DNA from: DASYRX01 sp036003845
Lineage (GTDB): Bacteria; Gemmatimonadota; Gemmatimonadetes; Gemmatimonadales; Gemmatimonadaceae
Direction: 5' to 3'
Length of the DNA stretch: 31,016 nt
Assembly (NCBI GenBank): GCA_036003845.1
Contig: DASYRX010000384.1
Span: forward strand, 1 to 31,016
Under the pieces are notes generated by a model, which did no database searches, was not told the DNA's origin, and was given only the letters and a program-made list of their open reading frames with translations. Shown one piece after another: positions 7,381 to 15,665 of the stretch. The translations under genes and the position numbers were made by a program. Within the stretch, counting starts at the first letter, position 1, and every line of letters begins with the position of its first letter.

Positions 7381-8991
7381 TCAGCGAATCGTGCCGTTTC
7401 TTTCGGCCGCGTCTTGCAGCCAGAGATGCAGCGCAGCGTACGCGCGCCATGGACGCCATCGGTCGGCACGACGGCTGAGCTGCGTGGCCGTGAGGCATTC
7501 GGCTGAGCGCTGCAGCGCTCTGTTGGATGACGGAAAGGCGTCGGGCCAGTACAACGCTCGCGTAACGATTGTCGTCGCGAGACGATCACCGATGCCATCG
7601 AATGACATGATGGCGCGCCGTGTGGCGACCACGTCTGCACCGGGCTCGAGACGCAAGCGGCCTTCGGCTACAGCGCTGGCGACGGCCGTGAGCGCATACG
7701 CTCGGCGTCGTGGTACGCCAAGCGCTGTCAGGCGTGCCCCGCCAGCCTCGGCTACGCGAGCTGCGCTCGGAATGAGCCGAGTGAGCGATGGGAAGCCGGT
7801 GTCAACCGACGCGCCGAGCGCCGAGACGACGCGCCTAACGCGGGGGTTGGCGGCGAGCATCCCTCGCGTAACGTGGCCGAGTAGCGCAAGCAGTATGACT
7901 TCGAAGCCATCTAACGCGCCCGGAACTCGTAACCCGCGGCGTTGAGTGACGAGCGACCCCAGACCGCCTTGCGTCAGGTGAGCATCGATCGCCGCCGGTT
8001 CGGCATCGAGATCGAAGAGCTGCCGCAATCGAGCGAGCAACGGCATGAGCACCGGTAGCAACGACGGCGAGACGCGAACATTGAGATGGTTCCTGGCCGC
8101 GCGTGCCGTATCGGTGAGCGCGCCTGCGTTTTCAACCGTGACGACACCAGTTTTGCCCTCGAGCGCTACCGCGCGGCTGTACGATCCCGCGTGAACGACC
8201 GTGACGCCGGGAACCGCCTCGCGCTTGAGCATTGCGAGCAGCGTGTCCCAAGCCAGCGGCGCACGATACCCCAGCGTGAGCCTAACGAGCTCCGGGGCGG
8301 CCGTCGCGACGCTGCTACGCCCGTTCGCTCGCGTCACGACAGCTCTGGGCGTGCGCCGCATGGCGGTTGGGCTCATCCGGTAGCGCTCGCGAAATACGGT
8401 ATTGAAGCGCCGCAGGCTTTGAAATCCGCTCGCGTACGCAATGCGGGTGATCGAGAGCCCTGTGTCAGCGAGGAGTTGCTTGGCGAGCAGCAAGCGATGT
8501 GTTTGTGCCAGTTCCACTGGTGAGACGCCGATCGCGTGCTCCATCACGCGGCGCAGATGCCGCTCACTCACGCCAAGCTCGCGTGCAAGTTCGGCGACAC
8601 CGCGTCCGTTGAGCGCACCGGCGCCGATTTTGTGCGCCGCGACTCTCGCCAAACGCGGGATCGCATCGATCAGCGCTCGGCCAGGCGCCAATTCCGGGCG
8701 GCAGCGCATACAGGGCCGGAATCCAGCTCGCTCGGCTGAAGCCGCGGATGGAAAGAAGCGCCGATGACTCGGATACGACACGCGCGCCGGGCAGACAGGC
8801 CGGCAATACACGCGCGTTGTAGTGATCCCCACGTAAAAGACGCCGTCAAAGCGCGCGTCGCGCGCGCCTAACGCACGAGTGCAGACGTCCGCATCGAGCC
8901 AGGGCGCATAGGGCGGGCTACTGCTCACGGACCCAAAGTAGAAGAGCTCGCGATGAGCAGTCTCGCCGCTTTCGGACGTCGAATCCCTCAT
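7381..8991 (-). CDS. Ada-type zinc/AraC domain fused to AlkA-like DNA glycosylase
   Basis: The 536-residue protein joins three parts. Residues 36-100 are the Ada metal-binding domain with Cys63, Cys67, Cys94 and Cys97; Cys63 matches the cysteine that accepts methyl groups from DNA phosphotriesters. Residues 108-212 form an AraC-type double helix-turn-helix (GVSERHLRR, ITRIAYASGFQSLRRFN). Residues 235-530 resemble the AlkA N-terminal domain plus the HhH-GPD glycosylase fold (FDGIGDRLA at 464-472). This architecture normally senses methylation damage, activates repair genes and excises alkylated bases. Here the segment that usually carries the catalytic Asp (PGDL-like) reads FPSSNRAL with Asn490, and the LGQQVS motif reads LGHVTR, so the glycosylase may be inactive. 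No Ogt methyltransferase domain is present. Confidence 0.88.
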   Translation of the reverse strand: MRDSTSESGETAHRELFYFGSVSSSPPYAPWLDADVCTRALGARDARFDGVFYVGITTTRVYCRPVCPARVSYPSHRRFFPSAASAERAGFRPCMRCRPELAPGRALIDAIPRLARVAAHKIGAGALNGRGVAELARELGVSERHLRRVMEHAIGVSPVELAQTHRLLLAKQLLADTGLSITRIAYASGFQSLRRFNTVFRERYRMSPTAMRRTPRAVVTRANGRSSVATAAPELVRLTLGYRAPLAWDTLLAMLKREAVPGVTVVHAGSYSRAVALEGKTGVVTVENAGALTDTARAARNHLNVRVSPSLLPVLMPLLARLRQLFDLDAEPAAIDAHLTQGGLGSLVTQRRGLRVPGALDGFEVILLALLGHVTRGMLAANPRVRRVVSALGASVDTGFPSLTRLIPSAARVAEAGGARLTALGVPRRRAYALTAVASAVAEGRLRLEPGADVVATRRAIMSFDGIGDRLATTIVTRALYWPDAFPSSNRALQRSAECLTATQLSRRADRWRPWRAYAALHLWLQDAAERNGTIR

Positions 8992-9064
8992 GTATACGAC
9001 GTAGGTGTGGGTTCAGATTGAGATTGCAGGTCCGGATCCGGCAAGCATTCACTATGCGCGAATG

Positions 9065-9081
9065 GCTATCGTCGCGCGATA
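9065..9081. promoter_or_regulatory. Perfect inverted repeat, possible operator
   Basis: CTATCG and CGATAG form a perfect 6-base palindrome with a five-base centre (TCGCG), ending four bases before the ATG at 9086 and in the 94-base gap shared with the divergent Ada-like gene. It could be a regulator site or a small leader hairpin; the sequence alone does not decide. Confidence 0.35.
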
Positions 9082-9085
9082 GACC

Positions 9086-9544
9086 ATGTCTAAGCGCGCG
9101 CTACTACTAGTCACGACAATGTTCGCGGGAGTGACAATGCCCGAGTCGCAGGATTGCCCGGTGCCGCCGCCCGCAGCCGCCACGGAAGCAATTCGCGTTC
9201 TCAATCAGCAGTACATCGACGCGGCCCGCATCAGCAATGGCACCTGGTTCGGCCAGCACATGGCGGAGGACGTAGTCGTCGTGTTAGGCGACGGGCGGCG
9301 CGTCGGGAAGGCGGAGTTTCTCGCCGCGCTCAAGAGCCAGCCACGCGATTACACGTCGCTCACGGTGCGCGATGTAACGATCCGCTTTTATGGGGCGACG
9401 GTGATTGTGGACGGCACCGCGCCATGGGAGCTGCGCGACGGCAGCACGGGCGTCACGCGCTACATCGACACGTACGCGTGGTTGGACTGCCGCTGGCAAG
9501 TCGTTTCAGCGCAGCTTACCTGGTTGGCGAAGGACATACGTTAG
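9086..9544 (+). CDS. Exported DUF4440/SnoaL-like (NTF2 fold) protein
   Basis: The 152-residue product begins with a basic, hydrophobic N-terminus (SKRALLLVTTMFAG) that looks like a signal peptide. The body has the NTF2-like layout: a first helix AIRVLNQQYIDAA, the W-F...M-AEDVVVVLGDGR strand typical of DUF4440, then curved strands ending in W-QVVSAQLTWL. Members of this fold range from enzymes to ligand-binding proteins, so no reaction is assigned. It is divergent from the Ada-like gene. The TAG stop lies within a heptamer copy (9539-9545), and a variant inside the gene gives the TTA codon of VVLGDG. Confidence 0.8.
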   Translation: MSKRALLLVTTMFAGVTMPESQDCPVPPPAAATEAIRVLNQQYIDAARISNGTWFGQHMAEDVVVVLGDGRRVGKAEFLAALKSQPRDYTSLTVRDVTIRFYGATVIVDGTAPWELRDGSTGVTRYIDTYAWLDCRWQVVSAQLTWLAKDIR

Positions 9545-9674
9545 GCACTTCGTTCGGAATCGGGTGCCAGTCGGCCACGTAACGGACATGAGACATCGCA
9601 GCGATGGCGCGACTAAGCGGCCGGTAAGGCTATGGCAAGCGACGAAAGCGTGCACTTGCGTCCGATGTGTGCGC

Positions 9675-9702
9675 TTGACTCCCCCCTACAGGGGCCTACC
9701 TT
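9675..9702 (+). promoter_or_regulatory. Promoter of the tRNA-Met genes
   Basis: TTGACT (9675-9680), a 16-base spacer and TACCTT (9697-9702) form a good housekeeping promoter. The tRNA begins 13 bases downstream at 9716, so a transcript starting near 9709 would have a very short leader, as usual for tRNA genes. Confidence 0.65.
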
Positions 9703-9715
9703 TCACGTCACTCGA

Positions 9716-9789
<74 letters not shown>

Positions 9790-9796
9790 TCATTCC

Positions 9797-9822
9797 GCCG
9801 GCCTCTCGGGGCCGGCATTTTT
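9797..9822 (+). terminator. Terminator after the initiator tRNA
   Basis: A perfect hairpin GCCGGCC/GGCCGGC with a six-base loop is followed by ATTTTT. It would stop or weaken transcription between the two tRNA genes. Confidence 0.8.
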
Positions 9823-9839
9823 CATCCGCGATGACACAG

Positions 9840-9913
9840 GGCAGGGTAGCTCAGGTGGTTAGAGCATCGGATTCATAACCCGAAGGTCGAGGGTTCGAGT
9901 CCCTCCCCTGCTA
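9840..9913 (+). tRNA. tRNA-Met, elongator type (CAT)
   Basis: A complete cloverleaf with anticodon CAT, acceptor GGCAGGG pairing with CCCTGCT (ending in a G-T wobble), a GCTC/GAGC D stem and a GAGGG/CCCTC T stem. The last pair of the anticodon stem is A31 facing C39, a mismatch. The absence of the initiator features, and the resemblance to elongator tRNAs of other bacteria, favour elongator Met. A CAT-reading isoleucine tRNA, modified to lysidine, cannot be fully excluded. CCA is not encoded. Confidence 0.9.
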
Positions 9914-9916
9914 TTC

Positions 9917-9942
9917 AAAAGGCCCCCGATGAGGGGCCTTTT
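9917..9942 (+). terminator. Terminator after the second tRNA-Met
   Basis: AAAAGGCCCC and GGGGCCTTTT form a perfect 10-base hairpin with a six-base loop, starting three bases after the tRNA and ending in a T-run. The flanking A-run means it could work in both directions. Confidence 0.88.
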
Positions 9943-9960
9943 CGTCACGTAATGTCCAAA

Positions 9961-10053
9961 AGCACCGCCGCCGACCAACGCGGACAAACACAGACAAACT
10001 GCCTTTTACAACCTTTTCAGTTGTCCGTGTTCGTTCGCGTTCGTCCGCGGTGC
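9961..10053. repeat. Long imperfect inverted repeat of CGGACAAACAC-type units
   Basis: The left arm (9961-10001) and right arm (10018-10053) are imperfect reverse complements around a 16-base A/T-richer centre with two CCTTTT words. Each arm is itself a string of short quasi-repeats such as ACGCGGACAAACACAGACAA. The element lies between the tRNA terminator and the end of the S9 peptidase gene (stop at 10068), where it could end or stabilise that minus-strand transcript. It shows no transposase or target duplication. The style resembles other small intergenic palindromic repeats (REP-like), but I cannot assign a family. Confidence 0.6.
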
Positions 10054-10067
10054 AAGCCTTTGATCGT

Positions 10068-13010
10068 TTACGAGGCGACCTTTTTCTGCCGCGACTTGAG
10101 ATGCTCCTGCATCTTCAGCCTCGGTATTCCGTTCTTGAGCCACTCGGGCGCTGGCTCGCCCCTTAGATACGTATCGAAGTACTCCTTCATGCGGATCGTG
10201 TAGTCCTTCTGATTCTCCGGCTGCACCAGCCCGTGATTCTCGCCGACGTACTGCAGCAGCAGCACATCCTTGCCTAGCCCGCGCAGCGTGTTGTAGTACG
10301 TGATCCCCTGATTGAAGTCGACGGCCCCATCTCGCTCGTTATGCAGCAACATGAGCGGCGTCTTCACGTTCTTCGCATGGAACGCCGGCGAGTTGCGGAT
10401 GTAGGCGTCGTAGTTGTCGATAAAGTTGCCGGTGAAGCGGCCCTGGCTCGACTCGAAGATCGGCTGATTGGCGCTGCCCGTGTTCCAGTACACCGAGCTG
10501 TACATGCTCACCATGTCGGTGAGCGCGGCGCCAGCGATCGCGCTCTTGAAGATGTTGGTTTGCGTGACGAGGAACGCCGTCTGATAGCCGCCCCACGAGT
10601 GACCGTGCAATCCTACATTGGCAGGATCCACGATTCCGGTCGCGATCGCGGCCTTTACAGCCGGCACGACACACCACACGGCGGACATCCCCGGATCGTT
10701 CACACGATATACGATGTCCGGCATGAGCACGGCGTATCCGCGGCTCGTGTACACCGATGGATTGAACGCTCGCGTTTCGTTAGGCACCGCGTAGGCGTGC
10801 AGCCCCTGTGAGAGCTTCTCGTAGATGTACACGACCGTTGGATACTTCTTCCCCGGCTCGTAATTCGCCGGCAGGTAGAGCGCCCCCTGCAGCGAATCGC
10901 CCTTGTCGCTCACGTAATCGATGAGGCGCGAGCCGGCGGACCAGGCGACGTCCTTTTGCTGGGAGCCGACGTCGGTCAGGCGCCGCGCATTCTTGAACGT
11001 GCCGTCCGAGGTCCAGTAGTCCGGATATTCATTGAACGTCTGGCGCGTGAAGAACCAGACGTCGGCATCGCGCGCGCGCGATGCGAAGTACTGGGCATCC
11101 TCGAACAGCAGCGCGACCGCACCTGGTTTCGCCGGATCGATGCGCGCCACACCGGACTTCTTGCTGCGCTCGCCGTAGATCGCGAAGTGCAACGGCTTGG
11201 TCACGTCGATGCCGCGCTCCTTCGGGTCGAATTGAATGCGGCGCTGATAGCGTGTGCCTTGCGAACGGCCGTTCATCGTTAGGTTGATAGCGCTGCCGCC
11301 GCCGACGGGCACCTTCCACACGTCCCAGTTGTCCGAGATGAGCACCGACGCGCCATCCTTCGACCACCCGACGATCGGCGTCGGTGGACGATCGACGTTA
11401 TGATCGTCTTCCTTGTTTATGAACGAGACGGGCGCGCCAGCCGTGATGTTCTTGGATGTGCCTGCCGCCAGATCGTAAACGTGATAGTTCCCGTCGCTCC
11501 AGTAGAGCAGGCGATTGCCGTCGGGTGAGCTGACCATGCCGCCGCCGAAGAAGCCGATCCCTAACGATTTCTTCGCTAGAAGCTTGGCCGCACCACTGCG
11601 CGGGTCGATCGCGTACACGTCACGATAGCGGCGGCCGTCGATGTTGCCACTGCGCTCATACGCGCGCACATCATAGGCAAAGGCGTACCTGTCGCGCGCC
11701 GTCAGCGTCACATCGCGCAGCGAATCGTTCCCGAGCCTAACGAGCTTCTGCTCGGCAACTCGGAACGCGGCGAGATAGTTGAACGCCTTGTCGCGCGACT
11801 CCTCGACCTGCTGCTGCGACTGCAGTCGAGGATCGTTGCCGTGCCAGATAACGAGCGTGGGCAGCGCCTCGTCGTCTCGTGCGCCGGCACTGCCACCACC
11901 AGCGATCGCTCCAGGCGTTCCCGCGATGGCTTTTACGTCCGGGCTCGGCTTTTCATTCGGCGGTGTCGTCCGCCGCTCGCCGATTCCGACGAACACGGCG
12001 CTCCGGTCCCATGCCCAGCGCGGTGCCCGCTCGCCGGACAGACGCATCCCAGCCGGCATGCCGCTCGCCTCGCTCGGCGCGTACGTCACCGGTGCCTGGG
12101 CCACGTCGCGCCAGGCGACGATCGAGTAGTTCGTATCTGCCGCGGCGGAGTCGGGGATGCCGCGTAACACGGCGAGCGAGGCGCCGCTGTCTGCCCACGT
12201 TAGGCGGCGGTACACGGCGCGTTCGCTGTCCAGCACTTTGGTGACCTCGGTCTTTGCATGACGCAGGTGCAGTCCATCGCCGAACCTGTCACGCGTCTCC
12301 ACCGTGTACGCCAGATAATCGCCGTTGTCGTCGAACGCGAACTCGTTCACGTCACCGATATGAGTGACTTGCGCGCCGAGCAGCTGCACAATGAGCAGGT
12401 CTGCCGCGGGACTGGCCGCGGGAGCGGCTCCAGGAGTCGCGGCGGCCGGCGCCGGCGCCGGTGCCGGCGTGTCCGCATAACGATGCAGCGCGACGATCGT
12501 CGGCTTCTCGCCGTCGAACGCGAAGCGCCGCACGCGCTCGAATTCGCGCGTCTTGCCCGTCGCCACGTCGACGATCACAACGGACGATTGAATCGGTTTT
12601 CGTTCTTTGCGAAGACGCTTGGCGTCTTTCGCGAGCGGGTACTTGAGGAAGGAGACCCATTTGCCGTCTCCCGACACAGCCAGCGCGCTCCCGCCTGGAG
12701 GTCCGAAGGGACCGCCGCCGCCGAATCCGGGAAGCTCGCCGATCGGGAAGCGCGTCTCCTTGCCGTCGGCGACGACCTTGATCACCAGCTCCGCATCGCC
12801 CTCGTTAGGCGCGAGCTGATACGCGAAGATGCGTCCGTCGAGCGACCAGGCCGTCGCGCGGATGCTCTTCCAATTCGCGAGATCTCCTGGATCGAGAACC
12901 TTCGCGGCGGCGTGGGTATCAGTTGCCGGCCGATCTTGCTGCGCGGCGAGCTGAAGGGGGAGAAAAGCCAGCAGCAATGCGCTGACCACGAATCGTGAGG
13001 CTCGCGTCAT
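10068..13010 (-). CDS. Exported S9-family prolyl oligopeptidase-like peptidase
   Basis: The 980-residue protein has a signal peptide (SALLLAFLPLQLAAQQ, residues 10-25), a long N-terminal beta-propeller-like region with WD40/DPP-IV style strands, and a C-terminal alpha/beta hydrolase domain. The catalytic triad is readable: Ser805 in GHSWGG, Asp894 in NERDGAVD and His926 in ENHGLV. It should cleave peptides in the periplasm or outside the cell, perhaps for nutrient peptide use. A Pro/Ala-rich insertion (PAPAPAAATPGAAPAASPAA) near residue 190 is a linker or low-complexity loop. The length is above the common 650-750, through an enlarged propeller region. A ribosome site GAGGG sits just before the ATG. 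It appears monocistronic, with the kinase gene divergent. Confidence 0.93.
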   Translation of the reverse strand: MTRASRFVVSALLLAFLPLQLAAQQDRPATDTHAAAKVLDPGDLANWKSIRATAWSLDGRIFAYQLAPNEGDAELVIKVVADGKETRFPIGELPGFGGGGPFGPPGGSALAVSGDGKWVSFLKYPLAKDAKRLRKERKPIQSSVVIVDVATGKTREFERVRRFAFDGEKPTIVALHRYADTPAPAPAPAAATPGAAPAASPAADLLIVQLLGAQVTHIGDVNEFAFDDNGDYLAYTVETRDRFGDGLHLRHAKTEVTKVLDSERAVYRRLTWADSGASLAVLRGIPDSAAADTNYSIVAWRDVAQAPVTYAPSEASGMPAGMRLSGERAPRWAWDRSAVFVGIGERRTTPPNEKPSPDVKAIAGTPGAIAGGGSAGARDDEALPTLVIWHGNDPRLQSQQQVEESRDKAFNYLAAFRVAEQKLVRLGNDSLRDVTLTARDRYAFAYDVRAYERSGNIDGRRYRDVYAIDPRSGAAKLLAKKSLGIGFFGGGMVSSPDGNRLLYWSDGNYHVYDLAAGTSKNITAGAPVSFINKEDDHNVDRPPTPIVGWSKDGASVLISDNWDVWKVPVGGGSAINLTMNGRSQGTRYQRRIQFDPKERGIDVTKPLHFAIYGERSKKSGVARIDPAKPGAVALLFEDAQYFASRARDADVWFFTRQTFNEYPDYWTSDGTFKNARRLTDVGSQQKDVAWSAGSRLIDYVSDKGDSLQGALYLPANYEPGKKYPTVVYIYEKLSQGLHAYAVPNETRAFNPSVYTSRGYAVLMPDIVYRVNDPGMSAVWCVVPAVKAAIATGIVDPANVGLHGHSWGGYQTAFLVTQTNIFKSAIAGAALTDMVSMYSSVYWNTGSANQPIFESSQGRFTGNFIDNYDAYIRNSPAFHAKNVKTPLMLLHNERDGAVDFNQGITYYNTLRGLGKDVLLLQYVGENHGLVQPENQKDYTIRMKEYFDTYLRGEPAPEWLKNGIPRLKMQEHLKSRQKKVAS

Positions 13011-13190
13011 GATTCCCTCGCGGGATGTAAACGAAATAAGCGTTAGGCGGCGATGTCAGCGAACGGTGAAGCTGCTTGGCCGGACCGTGCCGCACCGCGT
13101 ATGATAAACGCACTCCGGCCCGGGTGCGTTCGGCAACAATCCCTCGCCGCACCACGAGTGTCAAACCGCTATGCCACGCCGCCACGATAA

Positions 13191-15665
13191 ATGGCTCTAG
13201 AAGGCGCTCCGCAGCCTTCGCAAGCGCTCCAGGAAGCGCTGGCGGGGAAGTACGTCCTCGAGCGAGAGCTCGGCGGCGGGGGGATGTCACGCGTGTATCT
13301 GGCCCATGACGTCGGCCTCGAACGCCGCGTCGTGGTCAAAGTGCTCTCGTCTGAGCTGCTAACCGGCCTTTCGCGCGAGCGATTCCGTCGCGAAACGCTT
13401 CTCTCCGCACGACTGCAGCATCCCAACATCGTCCCGGTCCTCGATGCCGGTCAGGCCGGGGGCGAGCCGTATTTCGTGATGGCGTACGTCGAAGGCGAGC
13501 CGCTGAGCGCGCGCCTCGACCGCGAGGGGCGGCTGCCGAACGCCGAAGCAGTTCGGATCATGCGCGATGTCGCGCGGGCGTTGGCTTATGCGCACGCCCA
13601 GGGCGTCGCGCACCGCGATATCAAGCCGGGCAACGTCCTGCTCACCTCAGGTGCCGCCGTGGTCGCCGATTTCGGCATCGCGAAAGCCCTCGCCGCTGGC
13701 CTGCACACGTCGGGGGACGACCACGGTACGCTCACGCGCGTTGGAATGAGCGTCGGAACGCCGGCCTACATGGCGCCCGAGCAGGCAGCGGGGGATCCGA
13801 GGACCGACCAGCGAGCCGATCTGTATTCCTTCGGGCTCATGGCGTACGAGATGTTGACGGGCCAGAACCCGATGGCGCGCGGCACGCCGGCCGAGACGTT
13901 GGCCGCGCATCTAACGTTCACGCCCGATCCAGTGCAAACGCGGCGCGCGGCGGTGAGCGGTTCGCTCGGCTCGCTCGTTATGCGCTGCCTGGAAAAGTCG
14001 CCCAACAATCGTCCTCAGACCGCGGCCGAAGTCGCCGACGCGCTGGAAGACCCGACGATGGTGAGTGGCGTTGAAGTCGCCACGTCGGATGTGCAGGCGG
14101 CAGTTCAGGGAAAGCGACGTCGGCGCGCGCTGCTGGCTGCGGCGGCTCTCGTTGGCGCTGCGGCTGTGGGCTTCGCGATCTGGCGCGTGTCGCCTAACGG
14201 GACGTCAAGTAAGTCTACTGCTGCTGTGCCAACTTCACCCGCGATTGCCGTGCTTCCCTTCGCGACCATCTCAACCGACTCGAGCGACGCGTTTCTGGCC
14301 GCGGGGATGACCGACCAGTTGACATTCGCCCTCGCGCGCGTGCCGGGATGGCGCGTGGCTTCGCGCCGCGCCGTTGAACAGTCGCAGAACAGCGACACGA
14401 GCAGTGCGGGCTTTGCCAAGTCGTTAGGTCTGACCCACGTCGTCGAAGGCGCCGTGCAGCGCCAGGGGAAGCGCATCCGCATCGCCGTGCGACTGGTCGA
14501 CGGCTCGACAGGCTTCAGCGTCTGGTCCGATGTCTTCGAGTACGCGACCGCGGATCTCTTTGCCGTGCAGGACGAGATTGCCGCACGCATCGCCGAAGCG
14601 ATCAGCGGAACGATCGGCGGGACGACTACGGCTGCTGCGGGCGCAGCCGCCCCAGTTACGCAAGTCCAGCAAACCGACTCAGCGCTCAAGCCAGAGGCGT
14701 ACGAGCACTATCTCCGCGCGCGCTTCTTATTCGCGCGGCGCGACTCGGCGTCGCTGCGCGAAGCGCTGGACGAGTTCCGCTCCGCGAGTCGCATCGACTC
14801 GACGTTCGCCCGCGCCTATGCGGGCATCGCGAGTGTGTACGGCGTCCTACCGCTCTACGCCAAGATTCCGCGGGCGATGGTGCAGGATTCGGGACTTCGC
14901 GCGGCGGAACGTGCCATCGCGCTCGACAGCACGTTGGCCGACGGCTATACCGCGCGCGGCGTGCTCAATAACGCGGCGTGGAACTGGCCCGCAGGAGAGG
15001 CCGATTTTCGCCGCGCGATCGCGCTCGACTCTACCTCAGCCGGCGCCTATCAGTGGTTAGGCGACAACCTCATCGTGAACGGCAGAGTAGCCGAAGCGGT
15101 CGGTTTCTATCGATCGGCCGTCAAAATCGATCCTGTCACGCCGATCCTGCGCGGGTCTTATGCGTATGCGCTCGCAGCCAATCGTGAGGCCGATTCCGCG
15201 CTCGCTCAAGGTCGCGAAGCCGTGCGGCTCGATCCGGGGAATCCGATCGTTCGTGTACTGGTGGGTCACGCCTATCTCGCGCTCGGCCGACTTGCCCTTG
15301 CCCGGCGCGAACTGGAGACCGCGAACTCACAGGCGCCTAACGTACCGCTCATACTTGGCGGACTGGGGGCGACGCTGGCGAGCACGTCTAAGGAGCGCGC
15401 GCAGGAGCTGCTTACAACCCTCGCCAAGTTTCCACGAGGCTCGGGAGCTCCCTCGGCGATCGCGAAAATCCGGCTAGCGCTCGGCGATGTGAGCGGCGCG
15501 GTCGTCGCGCTGCAGAACGCCGTGCTCGAGCACGACGAAATGATCGGCAGCGAGTCGATGATCACGCCGCTCTACGATCCAATCCGGTCGCTCCCACAGT
15601 TCGTCGAAATACTGCGCGCCGCGCGACTGGATGTCTCGCGGCTGACCGCAAAGCGACCCTCGTAG
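13191..15665 (+). CDS. Membrane Ser/Thr protein kinase with FlgO-like and TPR regions
   Basis: The 824-residue protein begins with a Hanks-type kinase: glycine loop GGGGMSRV (28-35), Lys50, Glu68, HRDIKPGN (141-148), DFG (160-162) and APE (195-197), all intact. Residues about 309-332 form one membrane segment after an arginine cluster. The outer part has a PAIAVLPF domain like that of FlgO and of cyclase-associated sensors, followed by TPR-like repeats from about residue 500 to 800. It probably senses an extracytoplasmic signal and phosphorylates cytoplasmic targets; neither is evident. ATG at 13191 gives a normal start a few residues before the kinase fold. Its stop abuts the stop of the convergent next gene with no gap. 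Confidence 0.93.
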   Translation: MALEGAPQPSQALQEALAGKYVLERELGGGGMSRVYLAHDVGLERRVVVKVLSSELLTGLSRERFRRETLLSARLQHPNIVPVLDAGQAGGEPYFVMAYVEGEPLSARLDREGRLPNAEAVRIMRDVARALAYAHAQGVAHRDIKPGNVLLTSGAAVVADFGIAKALAAGLHTSGDDHGTLTRVGMSVGTPAYMAPEQAAGDPRTDQRADLYSFGLMAYEMLTGQNPMARGTPAETLAAHLTFTPDPVQTRRAAVSGSLGSLVMRCLEKSPNNRPQTAAEVADALEDPTMVSGVEVATSDVQAAVQGKRRRRALLAAAALVGAAAVGFAIWRVSPNGTSSKSTAAVPTSPAIAVLPFATISTDSSDAFLAAGMTDQLTFALARVPGWRVASRRAVEQSQNSDTSSAGFAKSLGLTHVVEGAVQRQGKRIRIAVRLVDGSTGFSVWSDVFEYATADLFAVQDEIAARIAEAISGTIGGTTTAAAGAAAPVTQVQQTDSALKPEAYEHYLRARFLFARRDSASLREALDEFRSASRIDSTFARAYAGIASVYGVLPLYAKIPRAMVQDSGLRAAERAIALDSTLADGYTARGVLNNAAWNWPAGEADFRRAIALDSTSAGAYQWLGDNLIVNGRVAEAVGFYRSAVKIDPVTPILRGSYAYALAANREADSALAQGREAVRLDPGNPIVRVLVGHAYLALGRLALARRELETANSQAPNVPLILGGLGATLASTSKERAQELLTTLAKFPRGSGAPSAIAKIRLALGDVSGAVVALQNAVLEHDEMIGSESMITPLYDPIRSLPQFVEILRAARLDVSRLTAKRPS

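Noticed and set aside
9840..9913. Second CAT tRNA as lysidine-type tRNA-Ile
   Set aside because: Acceptor and arms look more like elongator tRNA-Met, though isotype scoring would be needed to be certain.
12258..12998. 246-codon plus-strand open frame opposite the S9 peptidase gene
   Set aside because: Arg-rich antisense shadow of a gene with an intact catalytic triad; such frames are common at high GC.
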